NCBI GenBank assembly: GCA_031398745.1
Contig: JANNNX010000027.1
Span: 1 to 38,498 of the forward strand
Source: JANNNX01 sp031398745
Lineage (GTDB): Bacteria > Actinomycetota > Acidimicrobiia > Acidimicrobiales > CADCSY01
DNA: 38,498 bases
Direction of reading: 5' to 3'
In this document: positions 32,614 to 38,498 of the stretch, in pieces
Position numbering within the stretch: the stretch's first letter is position 1
Layout: each line of letters begins with the position of its first letter
The notes under the pieces: model-generated
What the model was told of the DNA's origin: nothing
The model's input: the letters and a program-made list of their open reading frames with translations, nothing else
Databases searched by the model: none
Position numbers and translations under genes: made by a program

Positions 32614-34130
32614 GCCGACCCACCCCGTCGGGGCCCCTGCCCGGCATCGACGCGGTGCTGCTCGACATCGGCGGGACGCTGGTCGAGGAGGCCCCGCCGG
32701 GCACTCCGACCGAGGCGCTGGTCGCACGGCCGATGCCCGGCGTGCTCGACGCCGTCCGGGCGCTGGCCGATCACCATCGCCTGGCTGCGGTGACCGACAC
32801 CGCCGTGCTGCGGGAGGCCGACGTCCGGGCGCTGCTGGCCCCCAGCGGCCTCGACGCCCTCCTCGAGGTGGTGGTCACCTCGGCCGACGTCGGTCGAGCG
32901 AAGCCCGATCCGGCCACCGTCCACCGGGCCCTCGAGCTGCTGGGGGTCGAGCCCAGCCGAGCCCTCCTGATCGGTGACCGCGACGTCGACCAGGGAGCGG
33001 CGGCGGCCGCCGGGACCCACTTCGCGGCGACCGATCGCGGGCTGCCCGATGCCCTCGATCGGGCTCGGACCCGGCTCGGGGGAGCGTTCGCGGCGGCCGC
33101 TGGCGCCGTCCGCCCCGTCGATCGGGCGGCCGAGGCGGCGGCCCGGGCTCGCCTCGACCGGCTGACCAAGCCCCCCGGGTCGCTCGGGCGCCTGGAAGAC
33201 CTGGGCGCTCGCCTGTCGGCCATCGCCGGGGTCTGCCCGCCCCCCGCCCCGAGCCCGGCCGGGATTGCGGTGTTCGCCGCCGACCATGGGGTGGCCGCGG
33301 CGGGGGTCAGCGCCTGGCCCCAGGAGGTGACGGCGCAGATGGTGGCCAACCTGGCCTCGGGCGGCGCCGCCATCTGCGTCCTGGCCGGTCAGGTGGGGGC
33401 AAGTCTGCGGGTCCTCGACGTGGGGGTGGCCGCCGACCTCTCGGGGCTGGCCGGGATCGAACACGTGAAGGTGCGGTGGGGGACGGCCGATCTCAGTCGG
33501 GGCCCGGCCATGACCGCGTTCGAGGTTGCCGAGGCGCTCGACGTGGGGGCGTCGGCGGCCGCCGAACTGGTGGCCGGCGGCGCCCGGCTGCTGGTCACCG
33601 GCGAGATGGGCATCGCCAACACCACCGCCTCGGCCGCCCTGATCTCGGTGCTCACGGGCCGTCCGGCGGCCTCGGTCACCGGGCGGGGGGCCGGGGCCGA
33701 CGACCCGGCCCTGGCCCGCAAGGTGGCCGTCGTCGCCGCCGCCGCAGATCGGGCCCAGCGGTGGCTCGACCCGCTCTCGGTGCTGGCCGAGGTGGGGGGC
33801 CTCGAGATCGCCGCCCTGGCCGGCTTCGTGGTCGGGGGGGCGGCGGCCGGGGTGCCGGTGGTGATCGACGGGGTGATCGCCGGCGCGGCTCTGCTGGTGG
33901 CCGAGGCCCTCGTGCCGGGGGTGGTCGACCGCACCATCGCCGGCCACCGGTCGGTCGAGCCCGGCGCCACCGTCGTGCTCGAGCACCTCGGGCTGGACCC
34001 GGTGCTCGACCTCGGCCTGGCGTTGGGGGAGGGGAGCGGCGCCTGCCTGGCCGTCCCGGTCATCGAGGCGGCGGCCGCCATCCTCTCGGGCATGGCCACC
34101 TTCGACGACGCCGGCGTCTCCGAGGCCTGA
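32610..34130 (+). CDS. cobT: HAD-family hydrolase domain fused to CobT
   Basis: This 506-residue fusion has two parts. Residues about 13-155 are a HAD hydrolase: motif I LLDIGGTL with nucleophile Asp19 (the usual Asp at +2 is Gly), motif II VTDTA (Thr62), motif III AKPDP (Lys98) and motif IV GDRDVD (Asp123, Asp127). Residues about 166-506 are a full CobT, nicotinate-nucleotide:dimethylbenzimidazole phosphoribosyltransferase: LTKPPGSLGRLEDL, FAADHGVAAAGVSAWPQEVT, GEMGIANTTASAA and catalytic Glu474 in LGEGSGA. CobT makes alpha-ribazole-5'-phosphate, whose phosphate is removed elsewhere by CobC or CobZ, so the HAD domain may do this. ATG 32610 overlaps the aminotransferase stop. Confidence 0.93.
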   Translation: MSRPTPSGPLPGIDAVLLDIGGTLVEEAPPGTPTEALVARPMPGVLDAVRALADHHRLAAVTDTAVLREADVRALLAPSGLDALLEVVVTSADVGRAKPDPATVHRALELLGVEPSRALLIGDRDVDQGAAAAAGTHFAATDRGLPDALDRARTRLGGAFAAAAGAVRPVDRAAEAAARARLDRLTKPPGSLGRLEDLGARLSAIAGVCPPPAPSPAGIAVFAADHGVAAAGVSAWPQEVTAQMVANLASGGAAICVLAGQVGASLRVLDVGVAADLSGLAGIEHVKVRWGTADLSRGPAMTAFEVAEALDVGASAAAELVAGGARLLVTGEMGIANTTASAALISVLTGRPAASVTGRGAGADDPALARKVAVVAAAADRAQRWLDPLSVLAEVGGLEIAALAGFVVGGAAAGVPVVIDGVIAGAALLVAEALVPGVVDRTIAGHRSVEPGATVVLEHLGLDPVLDLGLALGEGSGACLAVPVIEAAAAILSGMATFDDAGVSEA

Positions 34131-34139
34131 GGCCCTGGC

Positions 34140-34868
34140 TCAGTCGGTGCCCAAGAGGAGATCGGCCAGGGCGCCCACATCCGGAAGCCGGTGGTGGATG
34201 AAGTCGAGGTGGAGGTCGAACGGGTCGAGCTGTACGACCTGCATCCCCGCGGCGTCGGCGCCCCGGACGTCGGTGTGGACCATGTCGCCCACGTACAGCG
34301 CCCGCTCGGCGGCCACGCCCAGCGCCTCGAGCGCCGGTTCGAAGATCCGGGGGTCGGGCTTGCGCAGCCCCACCGAGCCCGAGTCGACGATGCAGGCCAC
34401 CGACGGGAGGGCGCCGGGGCCAACCTGGCAGACGGCCAGGGCCACCAGTTGCTCAGCCGCGGTGCCGTCGTTGTTCGACACCACGGCGAGCGGCATGCCG
34501 GCCTCGGCCAGCCGCCGGAACCCCTCGATGTTGGCGTCCAGGGGCCAGCTCCAGACGTCGGCCACGGCTTCGGCGAAGAGGCGCTCGAAGGCGTCGGCGG
34601 CGGCGTCGAGCTGGTCGGCGGGCACGCCCACCTCGGCCACGTAGGCCAGCCGGTAGTGCTGCCAGAAGGCGGGGTCGTCCTCGTCGGCGGGGTGCACCGA
34701 GGCCAGGCGGTGCACGGCCACGGAGTGGGCCCGGTGGTAGGCGACGGGATCGGTCGAGACCACGAAGCCGTGCTCGATCAGGCCCCGGGCGACGATCTCG
34801 TGGTGCGGGATGCTGAACACGCCGCCGATGTCGAAGACGACCGCATCGATCGACCGGGGATCGAGCAC
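34140..34868 (-). CDS. HAD-family hydrolase (subfamily IA)
   Basis: This hydrolase of about 242 residues has motif I VVFDIGGVF (nucleophile Asp, Gly at +2), an alpha-helical cap, motif II VVSNNDG, motif III RKPDPRIFEPAL and motif IV YVGDMVHTDVRGADAAG. It belongs to the general phosphatase/dehalogenase group with substrate unknown. It is convergent with the HAD-cobT gene, stops 9 bp apart, and may or may not share its pathway. The start is uncertain: GTG 34868 fits the family N-terminus; a TTG at 34889 gives seven more residues, and neither has a good SD. Confidence 0.8.
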   Translation of the reverse strand: MLDPRSIDAVVFDIGGVFSIPHHEIVARGLIEHGFVVSTDPVAYHRAHSVAVHRLASVHPADEDDPAFWQHYRLAYVAEVGVPADQLDAAADAFERLFAEAVADVWSWPLDANIEGFRRLAEAGMPLAVVSNNDGTAAEQLVALAVCQVGPGALPSVACIVDSGSVGLRKPDPRIFEPALEALGVAAERALYVGDMVHTDVRGADAAGMQVVQLDPFDLHLDFIHHRLPDVGALADLLLGTD

Positions 34869-34935
34869 CCCGGCAGTGTGCCAGGCCAACTTGGTGGGGG
34901 CTGGCTCCGTCCCGACGCATGACTCTGAATCCAGC

Positions 34936-35514
34936 TCACCGCCCCTCGAGCGTTTTCAGAACCTCCTGACGCGCCAGTTCGGCCGTAGCCTCGTCCTTCA
35001 GTTCGAGAAGAGCCACGCACGCGAGCGCAGGATGGTCCGACGCCAAGAAGAGTCGGCAAGCGTTTTCAAACGCCGACTCAGCCCAGTCGGCGTCGTCGTC
35101 CGCCGAAACCGTCGAGGGCTGTCCCGTTTCTGCCGCTTGCCGCAAGGCCCGACCGGCTCGAAGATAGGTCGTAGCCGCTTCCACCTGCCGACCACCGGTT
35201 GCTAGGGCACTTGCGTAGTTCCACAAGGCGTTACCTACTTCAGCGATAGCGAGCGTCCCTACCTGCCACTCTGTTGCAGCTCCGATGGCATCCAGCAAAG
35301 CGGATCCTGCTGCGTCACCCAGACGCTCGAGGGTTTCGGACATAGTTCCTGGCGGCATCTCATCAACGACGACCTCATAGAACTCCTCGAACCGTCTCTC
35401 CGCCTCGTTGCCTCCCTGAGAGCGGAGGGACGCGAGTACCGTCAAGTGGGCTCGGACCGAGTCAGAGCGCTCCGTCGTTTTGTTTCCATTTCCCAGTTCT
35501 AGGTTCTCTGACAT
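34936..35514 (-). CDS. hypothetical helical (TPR-like) protein
   Basis: This 192-residue protein is rich in Ala, Glu and Leu, with helical hairpins such as WNYASALATGGRQVEAATTYLRAGRAL and SAFENACRLFLASDHPALACVALLEL that look like degenerate TPRs. No signal peptide or membrane segment. Base composition and codon choice are less GC-biased than the B12 operon, suggesting a different origin. ATG 35514 is chosen over a TTG at 35535; an SD-like GAGGGA lies somewhat far upstream. Function unknown. Confidence 0.6.
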   Translation of the reverse strand: MSENLELGNGNKTTERSDSVRAHLTVLASLRSQGGNEAERRFEEFYEVVVDEMPPGTMSETLERLGDAAGSALLDAIGAATEWQVGTLAIAEVGNALWNYASALATGGRQVEAATTYLRAGRALRQAAETGQPSTVSADDDADWAESAFENACRLFLASDHPALACVALLELKDEATAELARQEVLKTLEGR

Positions 35515-35636
35515 GGCTAGCTGACCGTCCCTCAAAGATGGCTCGGTTGTACTGTGTTGTCGCTACCTGTAAAGCAGTATGTCGCAGGCCAGCGCCTGCC
35601 AATCAACGACAAAGCCGTTACCGTATATAGATCATT

Positions 35637-35870
35637 CTATGCAAGCAGTGTAGCCAGCAACTTCTCGTCTCCGATGGTGCCATCACTTGCGAATCGCTCC
35701 ACTTCGATCGCGCCGTTGAGGTACACATCAACTTCCCAACGATAACCGGGAGTAGCGACTGTCACGCAGAGGCTATCGGGTCGGTAGCGGTGCAACTCGT
35801 AGCTCAGCCTGGCTGCCTCCAGTTGGTCTAGGACTCACATTAGATTCTCGATCACTTGTCGAACCTCCAT
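35637..35870 (-). pseudogene. small conserved-type protein gene interrupted by in-frame TGA
   Basis: Read on the minus strand from ATG 35870, the frame gives MEVRQVIENLM, then TGA (35835-35837), and continues without another stop as VLDQLEAARLSYELHRYRPD and on through YRWEVDVYLNGAIEVERFAS to TAG at 35637. The two parts form one coherent 77-residue protein of a small alpha/beta type seen as orphan, immunity-like hypothetical proteins in actinobacteria and cyanobacteria (family recalled, not searched). A single change (for example CGA to TGA) would explain the break. No good start codon lies just after the TGA. Confidence 0.6.
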
Positions 35871-36005
35871 CCCTGAGCAGCTTCGTCCATTGTCTCTACA
35901 GCTGGATTATTTCGTCCAGTGCGTTCGTAGGAATTGTGTCGGGCGACGACGACCCGACCGACGAGATCAACGTAGTCACGGTCATTGAGCGCAGCCAAGA
36001 AAATC

Positions 36006-36020
36006 CTAGGAGGATCCTAG
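36006..36020 (+). promoter_or_regulatory. strong SD inside a short palindrome
   Basis: CTAGGA-GGA-TCCTAG (36006-36020) contains AGGAGG at 36008-36013, 6 nt before GTG 36020. It decides the likely start of the small membrane protein and could fold to limit its translation. Confidence 0.45.
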
Positions 36021-36160
36021 TGAGTTGGTGGAGATGGCTTAGGGGACGCGCCGGAAGGCTTGATCAGGATAGTGAGCGCGACCTCTTCTACGGGATTGGA
36101 CCCTATCTTCTTCTAGGGGTGCTGCTCGCTGTGGGTTGGGTAATCTCTCGCCTTGTGTGA
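36020..36160 (+). CDS. small single-helix membrane protein
   Basis: This 46-residue protein begins VSWWRWLRGRAGRLDQD and ends in one membrane helix, GIGPYLLLGVLLAVGWVISRLV, giving a basic cytoplasmic face and a C-terminal anchor. GTG 36020 has an ideal SD (AGGAGG, 6-nt spacing). The same frame is open back to GTG 35936, which would add 28 acidic/polar residues (SGDDDPTDEINVV) but with a poor SD. No family is recognised. It lies alone in an AT-richer patch. Confidence 0.45.
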   Translation: MSWWRWLRGRAGRLDQDSERDLFYGIGPYLLLGVLLAVGWVISRLV

Positions 36161-36252
36161 CCATGGTGGCGGCCCCAAGATGAGGAACGGGCCCGGGGAA
36201 CTGGAGAACGCGGCCAACGTCGGACTACAACAAACTCAAGGAGTGTCAAGGC

Positions 36253-36525
36253 GTGATTTCGGTGTCAGGCGAGAAACCGATCAATCCCGCGACCGTGTAC
36301 TTGGTGTCGCATGCGTACATGTCAGTTCCCGGCGACGACGAGGAAGATGCGCGGTTCATTGGGTGCTTCTCGACGTTAGAGAAGGCAGACACGGCTGTTC
36401 AGAACCCTGTAGATCTACCGGGCTTTAGAGAACATGTCGACGGCTTTCTCGTGGAACAGTATCTTGTCGACATCGATGTTGGATGGGAGGAGGGCTTTAT
36501 CACTGTCTCCTGGGACGACCACTAA
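36253..36525 (+). CDS. DUF7336-like small protein, copy 1
   Basis: This 90-residue soluble protein has VYLVSHAY, FIGCFSTLEKAD, PGFREHVDGFLVEQYLVD and EEGFITVSW in the order of small DUF7336-type proteins. It is a paralogue of the gene at 36613: both share FIGCFS, PGFR, the D-x-F-x-VE block and an EGF ending. SD AAGGAG (36238-36243) supports GTG 36253. Function unknown; proteins of this type are often scattered near toxin-immunity genes. Confidence 0.65.
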   Translation: MISVSGEKPINPATVYLVSHAYMSVPGDDEEDARFIGCFSTLEKADTAVQNPVDLPGFREHVDGFLVEQYLVDIDVGWEEGFITVSWDDH

Positions 36526-36612
36526 TGGCAAAGTACTCGTCGGGATAGCCGCCCTGGACGCAATCGGCTCGAGAGCAGAAAGCTGCCAGGCTCATGAGAA
36601 TGACGGCGAGAG

Positions 36613-36867
36613 ATGGAGTTCTCGGACCAAGAGCCCCTGCCCGACATCGTGTACCTCGTCCTCCACGACAGGGGACCGGATGCAGGCCAGGAGGTACACA
36701 AGGAGCTGGCTATGTTCATCGGGTGCTTCTCCTCGGAGGAGACAGCCGCAGCGGTTATCGACCGGCTAAAGACACAGCCAGGGTTCAGGGACTGGCCCGA
36801 CGCCTTCGTGGTAGAGCGACGCGAGCTCGATGTTGCGTACTTCGCCGAGGGGTTTCGACCCGGCTGA
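36613..36867 (+). CDS. DUF7336-like small protein, copy 2
   Basis: This 84-residue paralogue of the preceding protein has DIVYLVLHDRG, AMFIGCFSSEETAAAVID, PGFRDWPDAFVVERRELD and AEGFRP. The pair probably arose by tandem duplication followed by marked divergence. ATG 36613 has a weak GA-rich SD. It is convergent with the MazF-type gene, with a hairpin between. Function unknown. Confidence 0.65.
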   Translation: MEFSDQEPLPDIVYLVLHDRGPDAGQEVHKELAMFIGCFSSEETAAAVIDRLKTQPGFRDWPDAFVVERRELDVAYFAEGFRPG

Positions 36868-36887
36868 CGGAAGTGAAGGCTGTCCGC

Positions 36888-36907
36888 AAGGAGCCTCAGA
36901 GCTCCTT
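36888..36907. terminator. hairpin between convergent genes
   Basis: AAGGAGC (36888-36894) pairs with GCTCCTT (36901-36907) over 7 bp with a 6-nt loop, between the stops of the DUF7336-like gene (+) and the MazF gene (-). It could terminate both; no long T-run. Confidence 0.45.
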
Positions 36908-36917
36908 CGTCCCGATG

Positions 36918-37241
36918 TCAGTACTGGATGTCCAATGCGTAGCGGAGGGCGCGATCCAACCGAACGAGTGCCTCGAGATCCAGTCGGCCGACTGGCTCAA
37001 GGTCGAGCACGGTACGGGGCACGGTGATCAGGTTGTCGCAGCTGATCACGCACGGTTCGGGCAGACCCTCAGCCGGTCCGACCTCGACCTCGGAGTGGAT
37101 GCCACGGATCGTGCGGGTGATCGGCGCGCAGGTCAGCGCGGAGAGCACCTCGATCGCTGCGTCGCGGGTGAGCACACAGACCGGCCGACGGCCAGCCGGC
37201 GGGCCGAGGTCGGCCCAGAGCACGTCGCCCCGGGCTACCAC
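36918..37241 (-). CDS. mazF: MazF/PemK-family endoribonuclease toxin
   Basis: This 107-residue protein has the SH3-like MazF core: ARGDVLWADLGPPAGRRPVCVL at the N-terminus, the central TCAPITRTIRGIHSEVEV strand block, and CVISCDNLITVPRTVLD. MazF toxins cleave mRNA at short motifs. GTG 37241 overlaps the antitoxin stop by 7 nt, the usual coupled arrangement in which the antitoxin is made first. All expected core blocks are present, so it is probably functional. Confidence 0.88.
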   Translation of the reverse strand: MVARGDVLWADLGPPAGRRPVCVLTRDAAIEVLSALTCAPITRTIRGIHSEVEVGPAEGLPEPCVISCDNLITVPRTVLDLEPVGRLDLEALVRLDRALRYALDIQY

Positions 37242-37498
37242 CCGGGAACGGTGCGCGCCGCCAGGCGCTGGGCGCTCGTGACCAGCGCCGGATCCTGCGG
37301 CACGCGGCGATACGCCTCACGCAGGGCACGGTCGGCCTTTTGCAGCTCGGCCGCTTCGAGCACGGCGGCGGCCCCACGGCGCAGCAACTCGGAGCGATTT
37401 GTCCCCTCCGACTTGGCCAGGCGATCCAGCCGCTCGACGAGCTCGTCGTCCAGCTGCACGAGCACTTCTCTGCGGGCCACGACCATATGGTAGGGCAT
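37235..37498 (-). CDS. mazE: ribbon-helix-helix antitoxin (MazE/CopG type)
   Basis: This 87-residue protein has an N-terminal RHH DNA-binding domain (REVLVQLDDELVERLDRLA, then GTNRSELLRRGA) and a C-terminal helix with acidic and basic residues for toxin binding (LQKADRALREAYRRVPQDP). It should neutralise the downstream MazF and repress its own promoter. The SD GAGGGGGG lies 6 nt before ATG 37498, which selects it over the internal ATG 37486 and the longer frame to 37525. A perfect palindrome overlaps the start. Confidence 0.85.
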   Translation of the reverse strand: MPYHMVVARREVLVQLDDELVERLDRLAKSEGTNRSELLRRGAAAVLEAAELQKADRALREAYRRVPQDPALVTSAQRLAARTVPGW

Positions 37499-37504
37499 AT
37501 GGTC
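37481..37504 (-). promoter_or_regulatory. palindromic operator of the mazEF pair
   Basis: GACCATATG (37481-37489) and CATATGGTC (37496-37504) form a perfect 9-bp inverted repeat around a 6-bp spacer. It overlaps the start codon of the antitoxin and abuts its SD, and is the obvious binding site for the RHH dimer in autorepression. Confidence 0.6.
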
Positions 37505-37579
37505 CCCCCTCGGTGGCGTCGTCACCCGGGGCCCGGCTCGGCCGGGAGTGTGCAGGCGGGGCTGGCCCGACCCGGCGCC

Positions 37580-38497
37580 TCAGGAGGCGGTCGCGATCCC
37601 GCAGCTGCGCCGGACCGCCCGGGTCAGGGGCTCGGGGTCGAGCCCGTCGAGCGCAGCGGCCAGGTAGCCGTCGGGCCGTACCACTCGGAGCGACCCTGGC
37701 TCGGCCCGCAGGATGCGGGCGAGCTCGCCGGAGGGGTCCAGGTCGGCCAGGCCGTAGCCGGTCAGGGGCGCGGCCACGGCGCCTCTCGCCACCTCGGTAG
37801 CCCGCTCGGCGTCGTCGCCCGTGCCGGCCACGAGCAGCACGACCGAGCGACCGAAGAGCAGCCGCAGACGATCGTCACCCCCGGGGGCCCGGTCGGGCTG
37901 GATCGGCCCGTCGGGGCACAGCACCCCCGGCACCGGTGGGCAGACCACGAGCTCCTCGGTGGGAAAGGGCTCGATCGACGGCGCCGGGGTGGTCAACGGC
38001 GACTCGGTGTACCAGTAGGGCTCGGCCAACTTCCCGGAGTCCACCGCCGGGGCGGCCGACGGATCGAGGGCGGCTCGTTCGAGCACGTCCTGGCGCCGCC
38101 GCCGTTGCTCGTCGTCGCGGGGGACGAGGAATCGCATGGTCCGGTCGGTCACCGCCAGGTTCTCCCGAGCGGCGGCCCGGCGCTCGACCTCGTAGCTGGC
38201 GACCAGCGACTCGGGGGCCCATCCGCGGAGCACGAAGGCGATCTTCCAGGCCAGGTTCTCGGCGTCGAAGATGCCCGAGTTCAGGCCGCGGGCCCCGAAG
38301 GGCGAGAACACGTGGGCGGCGTCGCCGGCGACGGCCACCCGACCCTGGCCGAACCGCGACGACAGGCGCTGCTGGAACCGGTAGCTCGACAGCCACACCA
38401 CCTCGTAGGGCCGGTCACCGGTGATCCGGGAGATGCGCTGGTCGAGGGCCCCCGAGCGGCGCTCGGCCTCCAGGTCGTGGTCACCGGGCACCTGCCA
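37580..38497 (-). CDS. FAD-dependent aromatic-ring monooxygenase, C-terminal part
   Basis: The frame runs out of the right edge, so only about 305 C-terminal residues are visible and the FAD-binding N-terminus is missing. Seen: the second FAD motif GRVAVAGDAAHVFSPFGARGLNSG, followed by DAENLAWKIAFVLRGWAPES and SYEVERRAAARENLAVTDRT, all typical of class A flavoprotein hydroxylases such as the MhpA/PheA group acting on phenolic acids. The C-terminal thioredoxin-like domain (LFGRSVVLLVAGT, then VRPDGYLAA) is also typical. Substrate cannot be told. It is read away from the toxin-antitoxin pair's upstream side, in the same direction. Confidence 0.88.
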   Translation of the reverse strand, partial: WQVPGDHDLEAERRSGALDQRISRITGDRPYEVVWLSSYRFQQRLSSRFGQGRVAVAGDAAHVFSPFGARGLNSGIFDAENLAWKIAFVLRGWAPESLVASYEVERRAAARENLAVTDRTMRFLVPRDDEQRRRRQDVLERAALDPSAAPAVDSGKLAEPYWYTESPLTTPAPSIEPFPTEELVVCPPVPGVLCPDGPIQPDRAPGGDDRLRLLFGRSVVLLVAGTGDDAERATEVARGAVAAPLTGYGLADLDPSGELARILRAEPGSLRVVRPDGYLAAALDGLDPEPLTRAVRRSCGIATAS

Positions 38498-38498
38498 G

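Noticed and set aside
35554..35745. 63-codon plus-strand frame
   Set aside because: Antisense to the interrupted small gene, whose minus-strand translation is far more protein-like; no SD.
36153..36428. 91-codon plus-strand frame
   Set aside because: Overlaps the DUF7336-like gene in another frame; its translation lacks any family motif and the other frame has a proper SD and a paralogue.
1..38498. CRISPR arrays, tRNA, rRNA or insertion sequences
   Set aside because: No spaced direct repeats, cloverleaf, rRNA-like stretch, transposase or terminal inverted repeats were recognised by eye; a dedicated search could still find a divergent tRNA.

Overview
The window is a high-GC chromosomal segment dominated by tightly packed operons with GTGA/ATGA stop-start overlaps and many GTG starts. 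It carries a Streptomyces-type conservon, a type IV pilus (T4P) locus with no visible secretin gene, and the order aroC-aroK-aroB-aroQ-pepP-efp-nusB. Together these indicate an actinomycete. A T4P locus of this kind suggests class Acidimicrobiia or a neighbouring lineage; that placement is inference and I could not test it by comparison.

Layout. 1-1.2 kb: the end of a LamG-domain protein, a lipoprotein and a small membrane protein. 1.3-6.2 kb: a conservon (unknown coiled-coil protein, CvnA sensor kinase, CvnB roadblock, CvnC DUF742, CvnD GTPase). 6.3-19.7 kb: a T4P locus holding a PilT ATPase with an MshEN N-terminus, PilC, the major pilin, a divergent O-antigen-ligase-like protein, the prepilin peptidase, a BldC-like HTH protein, a PilM-PilN fusion, PilO, a PilP-like protein and three minor pilins, two of them very large. 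No PilB is present. 19.8-25.2 kb: shikimate genes (chorismate synthase, shikimate kinase, DHQ synthase, DHQ dehydratase), Xaa-Pro peptidase, EF-P and NusB. 25.2-34.1 kb: a cobalamin riboswitch with an SD-sequestering hairpin, followed by a ten-gene corrinoid uptake, salvage and nucleotide-loop operon (btuF, btuC, btuD, cobO, cbiZ, cobU, cobS, cbiB, cobC-type aminotransferase, HAD-cobT fusion). 34.1-37.5 kb: an accessory patch, visibly lower in GC in its middle, with a HAD hydrolase, an orphan helical protein, an interrupted small gene, a small membrane protein, two DUF7336-like paralogues and a MazEF-type toxin-antitoxin pair with a palindromic operator. 37.6 kb to the end: the C-terminal part of a FAD-dependent aromatic-ring monooxygenase.

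How the genes work together. The conservon encodes a membrane sensor plus an MglB/MglA-like roadblock-GTPase pair directly ahead of the pilus motor, so it may control pilus dynamics. The B12 operon imports corrinoids, adenosylates them, can cut off the old lower ligand side (CbiZ) and can rebuild the aminopropanol arm and nucleotide loop. No corrin-ring synthesis genes lie here. The phosphatase usually needed to finish alpha-ribazole or cobalamin phosphate is not separately encoded; the HAD domain fused to CobT is the candidate. Two gene junctions (cvnB/cvnC and aroQ/pepP) carry 30-32 bp tandem duplications of the stop/start region.
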